From assembly GCF_900188405.1 (NCBI RefSeq), contig NZ_FZOF01000019.1:110286-174285 (forward strand): 64,000 bases of DNA. Reading direction: 5' to 3'. Below the pieces are notes generated by a model. That model was not told where the DNA came from and did not search any database. It worked only from the letters and a program-made list of their open reading frames with translations. The DNA comes from Actinacidiphila glaucinigra. GTDB taxonomy: Bacteria > Actinomycetota > Actinomycetes > Streptomycetales > Streptomycetaceae. How positions within the stretch are numbered: position 1 is the stretch's first letter; each line of letters begins with the position of its first letter. Shown in pieces: positions 43,661 through 52,801 of the stretch. Both the position numbers and the translations under genes were made by a program.

Positions 43661-44947
43661 ATGGCGGTCGCGGGACCATCCGGACCGGCGATGAGCCGTG
43701 AGGACGTCGACCGTGCCCTGGCACGGCTCGGTGACGAGCGGGACGCGATCGAGGCGTCCCTGCTGGCGCTGCAGGACCACTCCGGCCGCAGGCTGCTGGA
43801 GGGCGCGGCGCTCAGCGGTGCCACCAAGGAGCGCTGGGCGGCGGCCGAGCAGGCGATCGCCCTGCTGTGGGCGCACTTCGACACCTACACCGAGGCCCTG
43901 ACCACCGCCCGGGGGCTGCGCGGCCGCCGCCGCTGGCCCACCCAGAGCGAACTGCGGGAGCTGACCGAGCTGTTGCGCGGCTCCGGCGTCACCGTCTCCG
44001 GCGGCGCCGTGCCGGAGGCGGCGCGGGGCCTGACGGGTCCGGCCCGGCTGAGCGAGCGGATCAGCCTGGAGCAGCTGCTGGCGCGGATGAACGAGTGGTA
44101 CGCGCGGGTGATGGACGTGGTGTCCGCCGCCGACGCGGTGTGGTCGGCGCTGCCCGCCCGTATCGACCTGCTGGTCGCGGAGGCGCAGCGGGTCCGTTCG
44201 CTCGCCGAGTCCGTCGGCGTGCGTCCCGGCACCCATCCGTCGGGCGACGACCTCGCGGGGATGCTGGACTCGCTGGCGGCGCTGCGCGCCGAGGTGGTCT
44301 GCGACCCGCTCGCCTTCTGGTCTGGCGGCCGGCCCGACACGGGGCGCTACGACCGGGCCGGGCGGACCCTGGAGGACATACGGCGCGAGGTCGAGGCCGT
44401 GCTGCACGTCCGCGACGACGCCGACCACCGGCTGATGCGGCTGCGGGACGTCCTGTCGCGCGCCGACCGCACCCTCACCGAGGCGCGCAGCGCCCGGGTG
44501 GAGGTGCTGGCCAAGATCGCGGCCTCGGAGGTGCCCGCGGTCAGCGGGGCGCCGGTCGCACTGCACGAACAGCTCTCCGCGGCGGTCGACTTCCGCAGGA
44601 CCGGCCAGTGGCACCGGCTCTCACCGCTGCTGGACGGTCTCGAACAGCGCGCCGACGAGGAACTGCTGCGCGCCCGCGAGTCGCTGACCGCGGTCACCGC
44701 GCCGCTGGCCGTCCGCGCCGAACTGCGCGGCCGGCTGGACGCCTACCGGGCGAAGGTGGCGCGGCACGGCATGGCCGAGGACCCGCTCCTGATGGAGCGG
44801 TACGACCACGCGCGGCGTCTGCTGTGGAGCGCGCCGTGCGACCTGCGCGCCGCGGAGAACGCGGTGCTGCGCTATCAGCGGGCGGTCGCCGAATTGCTGG
44901 TGCCGGGGCAGGCGGAACCTGCCGACCACAGGGGGGATGCACGATGA
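43661..44947 (+). CDS. Helical cytosolic protein of the PknG cluster, function unknown
   Basis: 428 residues with no signal peptide or membrane segment. Nearly all predicted helix by eye, rich in Ala, Arg, Glu and Leu, with long heptad-like stretches (for example LERISLEQLL region, DRTLTEARSARVEVLAKIA) consistent with coiled coils. I do not recognise a domain. Ribosome-binding site GAAGGAAGG. It sits between glnH and pknG and overlaps pknG by ATGA, so a role in coupling GlnX to PknG or in scaffolding the kinase is a reasonable guess. This gene is not part of the mycobacterial glnX-glnH-pknG order. Confidence 0.8.
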   Translation: MAVAGPSGPAMSREDVDRALARLGDERDAIEASLLALQDHSGRRLLEGAALSGATKERWAAAEQAIALLWAHFDTYTEALTTARGLRGRRRWPTQSELRELTELLRGSGVTVSGGAVPEAARGLTGPARLSERISLEQLLARMNEWYARVMDVVSAADAVWSALPARIDLLVAEAQRVRSLAESVGVRPGTHPSGDDLAGMLDSLAALRAEVVCDPLAFWSGGRPDTGRYDRAGRTLEDIRREVEAVLHVRDDADHRLMRLRDVLSRADRTLTEARSARVEVLAKIAASEVPAVSGAPVALHEQLSAAVDFRRTGQWHRLSPLLDGLEQRADEELLRARESLTAVTAPLAVRAELRGRLDAYRAKVARHGMAEDPLLMERYDHARRLLWSAPCDLRAAENAVLRYQRAVAELLVPGQAEPADHRGDAR

Positions 44948-47574
44948 ACTGCCAGCGTCCGGGGTGCGACGGGACGATCGAGGACGTCGGCGGGGGTGAG
45001 CTGTTCTGCGACACCTGCGGCCTGGCGCCGCTCGGCGCCGCGGCGGGGACGGCCGCCGGCCGGGGCGCCGGAGGCTCGTCGCAGCCGTCACCGACCTCAC
45101 AGCCGTCACATGCCACCGGGACCGGCCCGGGCTCCGCCGCCTCCTCGCGCTCCTCGCGGACCTCGGGCACGTCCCGCTCCTCGCGCCGCTCGGTGTCCGG
45201 GCGGCTGTCCCGCTCGCTCAGCGGCGGCACGAGCACCGCCTCCGTCTCCGTGCGCAGTTCGCGCTCCGGCTCCAGCGGCCCGACCCGCGGCAAGCTGGGC
45301 GCCGGCCTGGTGAACGTACCGCCCATCCCCCGGCCCGACCCGGCCGCCGCCGTGCTGCAGGACCCGCAGGTACCCGAGCGGAAGCGGTTCTGCAGCAGGG
45401 GCGACTGCGGCGCGCCGGTCGGGCGCAGCCGCGGCGACCACCCCGGGCGCACCGAGGGCTTCTGCACCAAGTGCGGCCACCCGTACTCGTTCACCCCCAA
45501 GCTGCGGGCGGGCGACGTGGTGCACGGGCAGTACGAGGTGGTGGGCTGCCTGGCGCACGGCGGCCTGGGCTGGATCTACCTGGCCGTGGACCGGGCGGTC
45601 AGCGACCGCTGGGTGGTGCTCAAGGGCCTGCTCGACACCGGCGACGAGGACGCGCTGGCCGCGGCGGTCTCCGAGCGCCGCTTCCTCGCCGAGATCGAGC
45701 ACCCCAACATCGTGCGGATCTACAACTTCGTCGAGCACCTCGACCCGCGGGGCGGCACCCTCGACGGCTACATCGTCATGGAGTACGTCGGCGGGAAGTC
45801 CCTCAAGGAGATCGCCAACGAGCGCCGGGGCCCCGACGGCAGACGCGAGCCGCTCCCCGTCGACCAGGCCATCGCCTACGCCATCGAGGCCCTGGACGCC
45901 CTCGGCCACCTGCACAGCCGCAACCTGCTCTACTGCGACTTCAAGGTCGACAACGCCATTCAGACCGAGGACCGGCTGGAACTCATCGACATGGGCGCCG
46001 TCCGCAGGACGGACGACCAGGACAGCCCGATCTACGGGACGGTCGGCTACCAGGCGCCCGAGGTGCCCGAGGTCGGCCCGTCCGTCGCCTCGGACCTGTA
46101 CACGGTGGCGCGGACGCTGGCCGTGCTCACCTTCGACTTCCAGGGCTACACGAACGTGTTCGTGGACAGCCTGCCGGACCCGGACGGCATCGAGGTCTTC
46201 TCCCGCTACGAGTCCTTCTACCGGCTGCTGGTGCGGGCCACCGACCCCGACCCGGGCCGGCGCTTCGCCTCCGCGGAGGAGATGAGCGAGCAACTGCTGG
46301 GCGTGCTGCGCGAGGTCGTGGCGCTCGGCTCCGGCAAGCCGCGGCCCGCGCTGTCCACCCTGTTCGGCCCGGAACTGCGGGTGGCCGACACCGAGTTGCT
46401 GGCGCCCGCCCAGGACGCCTCGGCCCTGGGCGACCGCGGCGCGAACGGCGGGCGCAGGGGCGCCGCGCCGGTCCTGCCCGCCGCGCGCCCGGCCGGGCCC
46501 GTCCTGCCCCCGTCGTCGCCTGCGGTGCCCGGCCCCGGCGGGTACGGCTCCGCCGTGCCGGGCCCGCCGTTCACTGTCCCCGCCCAGCGGACCGGCCCGG
46601 CGCTCCCGGCGGCCGGGCCGGCCGTCTCGTCGCTCGACGTGAGGACGGCGGCGCTCTCGCTGCCCGTGCCGCACGTCGACCCCGCCGACCCCAACGCCGG
46701 TTTCCTGGCCGGTCTCGCGGCCGCCGCCCCGTCGGAGCTGGTGGCCGCCCTCCAGGCGGCGCCGGTGCAGTCCCCCGAACTGAGGCTGCGCAGGGTGCGC
46801 GCCCGGCTCGACAGTGACGACGCGCCCGCGGCCGTCGAGGAGCTGCGGAGAGTGCAGGAGGAGCATCCCGACGACTGGCGCGTGGTGTGGCACCGCGGCC
46901 TGACCGCGCTCGTCACCCGCGACGACGGCACCGCCGCGCTGTCGTTCGACGCGGTCTACGACGCCTTCCCCGGCGAACCCGCCCCCAAGCTGGCGCTGGG
47001 CGTCTGCGCCGAGGTCCTGGGCCAGCTGGACAACGCCGCCGAGTACTACCGGCTCGTGTGGACCACCGACCAGAGCTTTGTGAGCGCGGCCTTCGGCCTG
47101 GCCCGCGTGCTGCTCGCCGCGGGCGACCGCGCGGGGTCGGTGGCCGCCCTGGAGTCGGTCCCCGAGTCCTCGATCCACTACACGGCCGCGCGGGTGGCGG
47201 CCGTTCGCGCCCGGCTGCGCGGACGCGCCCCGCAGGAACCCCTCCTGGACGACCTGCGGGCCGCGGCCCGGCAGGTCGAGGACCTGCAGCGGCTGGGCCT
47301 GGACACGCGGCTGCGCGAGCAGCTCTCCACCGAGGTGCTGGGCAGCGCGCTGGACTGGGTGCTGGCCGGGCAGCAGGGCGCGGCGGGAGTCCCGTCCGTC
47401 CCGTCCGCGGAATCCGCCACGCCCGGGCTCCTGGGCCGGGACCTGGACGAACGGGGGCTGCGCTTCGGCCTGGAACACTCGTACCGGGTACTGGCCCGGC
47501 TCGCCGACCAGGGCCGCACAAGGATCGAACTGGTGGAGCGCGCCAACCGCCTCCGCCCCCGGACGTGGGTGTAA
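44944..47574 (+). CDS. pknG: Ser/Thr protein kinase PknG
   Basis: 876-residue soluble kinase of PknG architecture. N-terminal zinc ribbon (C3, C8, C22, C25), a Ser/Arg-rich linker (65-115) likely to be phosphorylated, a rubredoxin-like metal site (C150, C155, C174, C177), kinase domain about 190-450 (K227; D332 in YCDFKVDN; DMG 349-351 instead of DFG; APE 371-373), a Pro-rich spacer and a C-terminal TPR-like region (about 600-876). In mycobacteria PknG phosphorylates the FHA protein GarA to control glutamate metabolism. The extra N-terminal ribbon is not in M. tuberculosis PknG as I know it. ATGA overlap with the upstream gene. Confidence 0.92.
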   Translation: MNCQRPGCDGTIEDVGGGELFCDTCGLAPLGAAAGTAAGRGAGGSSQPSPTSQPSHATGTGPGSAASSRSSRTSGTSRSSRRSVSGRLSRSLSGGTSTASVSVRSSRSGSSGPTRGKLGAGLVNVPPIPRPDPAAAVLQDPQVPERKRFCSRGDCGAPVGRSRGDHPGRTEGFCTKCGHPYSFTPKLRAGDVVHGQYEVVGCLAHGGLGWIYLAVDRAVSDRWVVLKGLLDTGDEDALAAAVSERRFLAEIEHPNIVRIYNFVEHLDPRGGTLDGYIVMEYVGGKSLKEIANERRGPDGRREPLPVDQAIAYAIEALDALGHLHSRNLLYCDFKVDNAIQTEDRLELIDMGAVRRTDDQDSPIYGTVGYQAPEVPEVGPSVASDLYTVARTLAVLTFDFQGYTNVFVDSLPDPDGIEVFSRYESFYRLLVRATDPDPGRRFASAEEMSEQLLGVLREVVALGSGKPRPALSTLFGPELRVADTELLAPAQDASALGDRGANGGRRGAAPVLPAARPAGPVLPPSSPAVPGPGGYGSAVPGPPFTVPAQRTGPALPAAGPAVSSLDVRTAALSLPVPHVDPADPNAGFLAGLAAAAPSELVAALQAAPVQSPELRLRRVRARLDSDDAPAAVEELRRVQEEHPDDWRVVWHRGLTALVTRDDGTAALSFDAVYDAFPGEPAPKLALGVCAEVLGQLDNAAEYYRLVWTTDQSFVSAAFGLARVLLAAGDRAGSVAALESVPESSIHYTAARVAAVRARLRGRAPQEPLLDDLRAAARQVEDLQRLGLDTRLREQLSTEVLGSALDWVLAGQQGAAGVPSVPSAESATPGLLGRDLDERGLRFGLEHSYRVLARLADQGRTRIELVERANRLRPRTWV

Positions 47575-47579
47575 CCGCC

Positions 47580-48767
47580 ATGCCGCACGAGACCGTTTGC
47601 CCGGAGTGCAGCGAGCCTCTGGAACCCGACGACAAGTTCTGCGGCGTCTGCGGCGCCGACCTGTCCGCGCCCCGGCAACCGGACGCGTACGAACTGGCGC
47701 CGCCCGACCCCGCCGCCGTACCCGAACCGCCGGGCGGTGAGCCGGAGTCGTACGAGCTGGCCCCGCCGGGCAGGGACACCGACACCCTCCCCTTCGGCCT
47801 GGGCACCGCCGACCTGCCCCGGGCGCGGATCACCGATCCCCGGCTGGACCCGTCCGCGGGCGGGCCCTCGGCGTCCTCGCCCCGGTGCGTCGCCTGCGGG
47901 ATGGGCGACGTCGACCCGGACGGCTACTGCGAGCACTGCGGGCACGCGCAGCCCCGGCCCCGCGACCACCAGGAGCAGGAGCTCGACGGCGTGGCCGCCG
48001 TGACCGACCGGGGCCTGCGGCACCACCGCAACGAGGACGCCTTCGCGCTGGCCACGACCGCGCTGCCCGACGGCACGCCCGCCGTCGTCGCCGTGGTGTG
48101 CGACGGGGTGTCCTCGGCGTACCGTCCCGACGACGCCTCGGAGGCGGCGGCGGGGACCGCGAGCGGCTCCCTCGCGCGCTCCCTGGCCCGCGGCGCCCGC
48201 CCCGAGGAGGCGATGCGCGACGCTCTGCTCGTGGCCGCCCAGGCGGTGACGGACCTGGCGGCCGAGACCCCCGAGGAGGAGGCCCGGCGCCACCACAACG
48301 CGCCCGCGTGCACCTGCGTCAGCGCGATCACCTCCGGCAAGACCTTCACCGTGGGCTGGATCGGGGACAGCCGCGCCTACTGGATCCCCGACGACCGCTC
48401 CGCGCCCGCCTCCCGGCTGACCGAGGACGACTCGTGGGCCGAACGCATGGTGTCGATGGGCCTGATGACGCAGGCCGAGGCGTACGCGGACGAGCGGGCC
48501 CACGCCATCACCGGCTGGCTCGGCGCGGACGCCGTGGAACTGGACCCGCACACCGCTTCCTTCGAACCGGACGAACCGGGTGTAGTGGTGGTGTGCACCG
48601 ACGGACTGTGGAACTACGCGGAGTCGGCCGCGGAGCTTGCCTCCGTGGTGCCCGAGGACGCCCGCACCCGGCCGCTGCACTGCGCCCGCACCCTGGTCGG
48701 GGTCGCCATCGACGGCGGCGGCCACGACAACATCACCGTCGCCGTGCTGCCGTTCCCGGCCGCGTGA
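47580..48767 (+). CDS. PP2C-family protein phosphatase with two zinc ribbons
   Basis: 395 residues. Two CxxC pairs make an N-terminal ribbon (C7, C10, C21, C24), an acidic repeat YELAPP occurs twice (about 37-42 and 58-63), and a second ribbon follows (C103, C106, C117, C120). The PP2C domain covers 135-395 with TDRGLRHHRNEDAF, VVCDGVSSAY (D175), GWIGDSRAYW, CTDGLWN and GGHDNITVAVLP: all metal-binding aspartates are present. It starts 5 nt after pknG, so the phosphatase is probably dedicated to reversing PknG phosphorylation. Confidence 0.92.
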   Translation: MPHETVCPECSEPLEPDDKFCGVCGADLSAPRQPDAYELAPPDPAAVPEPPGGEPESYELAPPGRDTDTLPFGLGTADLPRARITDPRLDPSAGGPSASSPRCVACGMGDVDPDGYCEHCGHAQPRPRDHQEQELDGVAAVTDRGLRHHRNEDAFALATTALPDGTPAVVAVVCDGVSSAYRPDDASEAAAGTASGSLARSLARGARPEEAMRDALLVAAQAVTDLAAETPEEEARRHHNAPACTCVSAITSGKTFTVGWIGDSRAYWIPDDRSAPASRLTEDDSWAERMVSMGLMTQAEAYADERAHAITGWLGADAVELDPHTASFEPDEPGVVVVCTDGLWNYAESAAELASVVPEDARTRPLHCARTLVGVAIDGGGHDNITVAVLPFPAA

Positions 48768-48820
48768 CCTCTCCCTGATGCTCTCTTCCGAAGGTTGCAC
48801 AAGCGCAAGGAGCGCACCCG

Positions 48821-50179
48821 ATGGCCAACTTCTCGAAGTCGAACGTGCCGCAGTTCTCCGTCGACATCTACCAGAACGAGTTCCTGCCGGAGGGCGGGCG
48901 CGAGGTCAACGCGATCGTCACCGTGACCTCCACCGGCGGCGGCACCACCGGCGGGCTGCCGCTGGCCACCCACGGGCCCGGCGACGTGCCGGGCTCCCCG
49001 GCGGGCGCGCCCGGGGCCGCCGTGGTGATCATGGTGGACTGCTCGGGCTCCATGGACTACCCGCCGACCAAGATGCGCAGCGCCCGCGAGGCGACCGCCG
49101 CCGCCATCGACACCATCCGCGACGGCGTGGCCTTCGCCGTGGTCGCCGGCACCCACCAGGCCAAGGAGGTCTACCCGGCGAACGGCGGGCTCGCCGTCGC
49201 CGACCCGGCCACCCGGCACCAGGCCAAGGAGGCGCTGCGCAGGCTCGGTTCGGGCGGCGGCACCGCGATCGGCTCCTGGCTGCGGCTGGCCAACCGGCTG
49301 CTGTCCACGGCCGAGGTGTCCATACGGCACGGCATCCTGCTCACCGACGGCCGCAACGAGCACGAGAAGCCGGAGCAGTTGCGTGCCGCGCTGGAGTCCT
49401 GCGCGGGCCGCTTCACCTGCGACGCGCGCGGCGTCGGCACCGACTGGGAGGTCAAGGAGCTGACCGGGATCGCCTCCGCGCTGCTCGGCACGGTGGACAT
49501 CGTCGCCGACCCCTCGGGCCTGGAGGCGGACTTCCGGCGGATGATGGAGACCGCGATGGGCAAGGAGGTCGCCGACGTGGCCCTGCGCGTGTGGACCCCG
49601 CAGGGCGCGGAGATCCAGTACGTCAAGCAGGTCGCGCCGACCGTCGAGGACCTCACCGCCCGCCGCACCGAGGCCGGTCCGCGCGCCGGTGACTACCCGA
49701 CGGGCTCCTGGGGCGACGAGTCGCGCGACTACCACGTCAACGTCGTCGTGCCGGCGGCCGGTGTCGGCCAGGAGATGCTCGCGGCCCGGATCTCCCTCGT
49801 CCTGCCGCAGCCGGACGGCACGCCGCGCGTCCTGGGCCAGGGGCTGGTGCGGGCGCTGTGGACGGACGACATGGCGGCCTCGACGCGGATCAACCCGCAG
49901 GTCGCCCACTACACCGGGCAGGCGGAACTGGCCCAGGTCATCCAGCAGGGCCTGGAGGCCCGCAAGCAGGGCGACCTCGACTCCGCGACCGCCAAGCTCG
50001 GCCGGGCGGTTCAGCTGGCCAGCGCCTCCGGCAACGACGACACCGCCAAGCTGCTGGCCAAGGTCGTGGACGTGGTGGACGCGGTGACGGGTACTGTGCG
50101 GCTGAAGGCCCGGGTGGCCGACGCCGACGAGATGACCCTCGAGACACGTTCGACGAAGACCGTCCGTGTGAAGAAATAG
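48821..50179 (+). CDS. von Willebrand factor A domain protein of the PknG cluster
   Basis: 452-residue cytosolic protein. A beta-strand N-terminus (FSVDIYQNEFLPEGGREVNAIVTVT), then a vWA domain (about 66-245) with an intact metal-ion-dependent adhesion site: D73, S75, S77 in VDCSGSMD, plus Thr in GGGTAIG and the aspartate of LLTDGR. A C-terminal beta/helical region (250-452) follows. AAGGAG 9 nt upstream of the ATG. In other bacteria vWA proteins of TerY type are grouped with PP2C phosphatases and kinases; here it may be a metal-dependent scaffold for kinase, phosphatase and FHA protein. Confidence 0.9.
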   Translation: MANFSKSNVPQFSVDIYQNEFLPEGGREVNAIVTVTSTGGGTTGGLPLATHGPGDVPGSPAGAPGAAVVIMVDCSGSMDYPPTKMRSAREATAAAIDTIRDGVAFAVVAGTHQAKEVYPANGGLAVADPATRHQAKEALRRLGSGGGTAIGSWLRLANRLLSTAEVSIRHGILLTDGRNEHEKPEQLRAALESCAGRFTCDARGVGTDWEVKELTGIASALLGTVDIVADPSGLEADFRRMMETAMGKEVADVALRVWTPQGAEIQYVKQVAPTVEDLTARRTEAGPRAGDYPTGSWGDESRDYHVNVVVPAAGVGQEMLAARISLVLPQPDGTPRVLGQGLVRALWTDDMAASTRINPQVAHYTGQAELAQVIQQGLEARKQGDLDSATAKLGRAVQLASASGNDDTAKLLAKVVDVVDAVTGTVRLKARVADADEMTLETRSTKTVRVKK

Positions 50180-50218
50180 AGCAGCGGGACACAGCGGGGC
50201 AGAGGGGGAGAGAGCGAC

Positions 50219-51202
50219 ATGTCGACTTGCCCGAACGGTCACCAGTCCGCGACGGACGACTGGTGCGAGGTGTGCGGAATGCGCATGTCCGCGCCACCGT
50301 CCCCCTCCGTCCCCGCCTCGCCGCCGCCACCGTCCACGTACGCGGCGCCGGGTCCGCCACCGCCCCCGCCGCCCTACTCCGGCGGCTACTCCTCCGGCTA
50401 CACGCCCGGTTACGAGCCCGCCTACGACCCGGCGTACGACCCCGGGTACGGCCGCGGCCAGGGCGGCTTCGGCTACGACCCGGACGCCACCGCGGCGGCC
50501 GAGCCCTGCCCCAACTGCGGTACCCCGCGCGAGGGCTACGCCCAGTTCTGCGAGGAGTGCCGCTACGACTTCGTCACCCAGGCCGGGACGACCTTCGTCC
50601 CGTCGGCGCCGCCCTCCTCCCCCGGCTACCCGCCGGACGGGCCGCCGTACGAGCGCTACGAGTCGCAGTTGTCCCGCCCGTCGCAGATCAACCGCCCGGC
50701 GGAGCCGCTGGCCCCGGAGTCGGTGACCTCCGGCTCGGGCGACTTCCTGCTCACACCGCCGAGCCTGCCGGACCCCGGCGCCGGGCAGGCGGGCCCGCGC
50801 ACCTGGACCGCGGTGATCGCCGCCGACCGGGAGTACTTCACCGGGATGATGGCCCGCAGCGGCCCGGAGGCACGCGGGCTGTACTTCCCCTCGTACTCCC
50901 CCGAGCAGCGGATGCCGCTGGCGGGCCCGCAGGTCACCGTCGGCCGCCGCCGGCACAGCACGGGCGTGGCCCCGGACATCGACCTGTCCCGGGCGCCCGA
51001 GGACCCGGGGGTCTCCCACAAGCACGCCGTGCTGGTGGAACAGCCCGACGGCAGCTGGTCGGTGGTGGACCAGGGCTCGACCAACGGCACCACGGTCAAC
51101 GGCGGCGAGGACCCCATCGACCCCTTCGTGCCCGTCCCGCTCACGGACGGCGACCGCGTCCACGTCGGCGCCTGGACGACGATCACGATCGTCCGCGACT
51201 GA
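50219..51202 (+). CDS. FHA-domain protein with zinc ribbons and Tyr/Pro-rich linker
   Basis: 327 residues. N-terminal zinc finger (C4, H8, C16, C19), a low-complexity Pro/Gly/Tyr segment (28-88, repeated YxPxY), a second ribbon (C97, C100, C111, C114), a linker, and a C-terminal FHA domain (about 235-325) with GRRR, SHKH and QGSTNGTTVN, the residues that hold phosphothreonine. It should read the phosphorylation state set by PknG and the PP2C, playing the part GarA plays in mycobacteria, though the ribbons suggest partners rather than direct enzyme control. The 3' end overlaps the convergent methyltransferase by 20 nt. Confidence 0.92.
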   Translation: MSTCPNGHQSATDDWCEVCGMRMSAPPSPSVPASPPPPSTYAAPGPPPPPPPYSGGYSSGYTPGYEPAYDPAYDPGYGRGQGGFGYDPDATAAAEPCPNCGTPREGYAQFCEECRYDFVTQAGTTFVPSAPPSSPGYPPDGPPYERYESQLSRPSQINRPAEPLAPESVTSGSGDFLLTPPSLPDPGAGQAGPRTWTAVIAADREYFTGMMARSGPEARGLYFPSYSPEQRMPLAGPQVTVGRRRHSTGVAPDIDLSRAPEDPGVSHKHAVLVEQPDGSWSVVDQGSTNGTTVNGGEDPIDPFVPVPLTDGDRVHVGAWTTITIVRD

Positions 51203-52334
51203 CCCCGTCCGTTCCCGGCACGGGCCGCAGCTCCCAGCGGTGCGGCCCGTCCGGGCGGTCCAGCCAGGTCCACTGGCGGCCGTCCGCCACGCTCATGCCG
51301 AAGCGGTCCCGGGCCGGCCGGCCCTCGTCGCACCACAGGCCGTACGCCTCCTCGACGCAGGCCCACAGGTCCCGCGGCCCGGAGAGCCGGACGGTGCCGT
51401 CCGGGGCGGCGTGCGCGACCGAGCCGTCGGCGGCGGTGACCGTGGGACCGCCGGCGGTCCAGTGGACCTCGGCGTCCCCGGCGTACAGGCCGAGCAGGAA
51501 GCGGAACAGCTCGTTCTCCAGGACCCGCGGCGGGGTGTCGCCGGCACGGCTGCGCCCGGCATCGGGGCCGGCGCCGGCGGCCTCCCGGCGCGGGGCCGCG
51601 CCGGCGCCCCGCAGCGAGACGAAGTACGCGGGGGTGTGCAGGAAGCGCCCCTCGGCCCGCTCCGGGCCCGTGACGCGCAGCGCGATCAGCCCGCCCGCGA
51701 AGGGCGCGAGGATCAGCCCGCCGGGCCGGCACTGCCGCGGCCACGCCCGCGGCACCGACGGCAGCTCGCAGGTGGCGACGATCCTGTCGTACGGCGCGCG
51801 CTCCGGGCAGCCCAGCGCCCCGTCCCCGGTGACCACGGTCACCGGACGCCCGGCCGCGGCCAGGTGCGCGCGTGCGGCCTCGGTGATCTCCGCGTCGAGG
51901 TCCACCGTGGTCACCGCCCCGGCGCCCAGGCCCTGCGCCAGCAGCGCGGCGTTGTACCCCGTCCCGGCGCCGATCTCCAGCACCCGCTGCCCGTCCTCCA
52001 CCCGCAGCGCCTCCAGCATGGCGGCCATCAGCGAGGGCTGGCTGCTGGAGGAGACCGGCTCCCCGCCCCGGACCAGGGTGACCAGCGGCACATCGGCGTA
52101 GGCGCCGGACAGCCAGCGGGACCGGCCGCGCGGATCGGGGTCGTCGGCCGACAGCCGGGTGAACCCGCCGTCCGAGCGGGGCCGGTGGTAGACGGGCACG
52201 AACAGATGCCGCGGCACCTCCTCGAACGCCGCCCGCCACCGCGGGTCCGCCGGCCCGCCGGCCGCGGCGATCCGGCGCACCAGCCGGGCCCGCAGCGGCA
52301 CCGCCGCCGCCGCGTACCGGTCGCCATCCGTCAT
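51183..52334 (-). CDS. PCMT-like SAM-dependent methyltransferase
   Basis: 383 residues. Protein-L-isoaspartate O-methyltransferase-like domain about 20-235: VPRHLFVPVYHR, SSSSQPSLMAAMLEAL, SAM motif VLEIGAGTGYNAALLA and motif III GGLILAPF. A C-terminal extension of about 140 residues is of the type seen in actinobacterial repair or peptide-modifying PCMT homologues. No precursor peptide or ATP-grasp gene is nearby, so a natural-product role has no support. It may methylate isoaspartate in aged proteins. ATG with no clear ribosome-binding site. Confidence 0.85.
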   Translation of the reverse strand: MTDGDRYAAAAVPLRARLVRRIAAAGGPADPRWRAAFEEVPRHLFVPVYHRPRSDGGFTRLSADDPDPRGRSRWLSGAYADVPLVTLVRGGEPVSSSSQPSLMAAMLEALRVEDGQRVLEIGAGTGYNAALLAQGLGAGAVTTVDLDAEITEAARAHLAAAGRPVTVVTGDGALGCPERAPYDRIVATCELPSVPRAWPRQCRPGGLILAPFAGGLIALRVTGPERAEGRFLHTPAYFVSLRGAGAAPRREAAGAGPDAGRSRAGDTPPRVLENELFRFLLGLYAGDAEVHWTAGGPTVTAADGSVAHAAPDGTVRLSGPRDLWACVEEAYGLWCDEGRPARDRFGMSVADGRQWTWLDRPDGPHRWELRPVPGTDGVSRGRS

Positions 52335-52396
52335 ACGACCACTCTGCGACGGTGACCCCCTCCGGACAACGCGGGCCGTCTGAGAGCATGGGGGGC

Positions 52397-52801
52397 GTGA
52401 ACGAGATCCCGCAGGGCACCCTGGAGCAGCAGACGTTCTTCGAGGCGGTCGGCGGCGAGCCGACCTTCCGGCGGCTCGTCCGCCGCTTCTACGAGGGCGT
52501 CGCCGAGGACCCGATCCTGCGCCCCATGTACCCCGAGGAGGACCTCGGCCCCGCGGAGGACCGGCTGCGGCTGTTCCTCATGCAGTACTGGGGCGGCCCC
52601 CGCACGTACAGCGAGAACCGCGGCCACCCCCGGCTGCGGATGCGCCACGCGCCCTTCCGCGTCGACCAGGCCGCGCACGACGCGTGGCTGCTGCACATGC
52701 GCGCGGCCATCGACGAGCTCGGTCTGGAGCCGGACCTCGAGCGGCAGCTGTGGGACTACCTGGTGTACGCGGCGGCGTCGATGGTGAACACCGCGGGCTG
52801 A
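52397..52801 (+). CDS. glbO: Truncated haemoglobin, group II (GlbO-like)
   Basis: 134-residue 2-on-2 globin. Landmarks: FFEAVGGEPTFRRLVRRFYEGVAEDPILRPMYP (helices A-C), WGGPRTYSENRGHPRLRMRHAPF with proximal His F8 in MRHAPF, and Trp G8 in DAWLLHM, as in mycobacterial GlbO. Probable oxygen or NO chemistry near the membrane. GTG 52397 is chosen because homologues begin NEIPQGTLEQQTF; ATG 52388 or 52352 are in frame but poorer. A GAGCAT element 7 nt before the GTG hints at a leaderless transcript. Confidence 0.9.
   Translation: MNEIPQGTLEQQTFFEAVGGEPTFRRLVRRFYEGVAEDPILRPMYPEEDLGPAEDRLRLFLMQYWGGPRTYSENRGHPRLRMRHAPFRVDQAAHDAWLLHMRAAIDELGLEPDLERQLWDYLVYAAASMVNTAG

Noticed and set aside
51183..52334. 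PCMT-like methyltransferase as part of a peptide natural-product cluster
   Set aside because: No precursor peptide, ATP-grasp or lanthipeptide synthetase gene adjacent.
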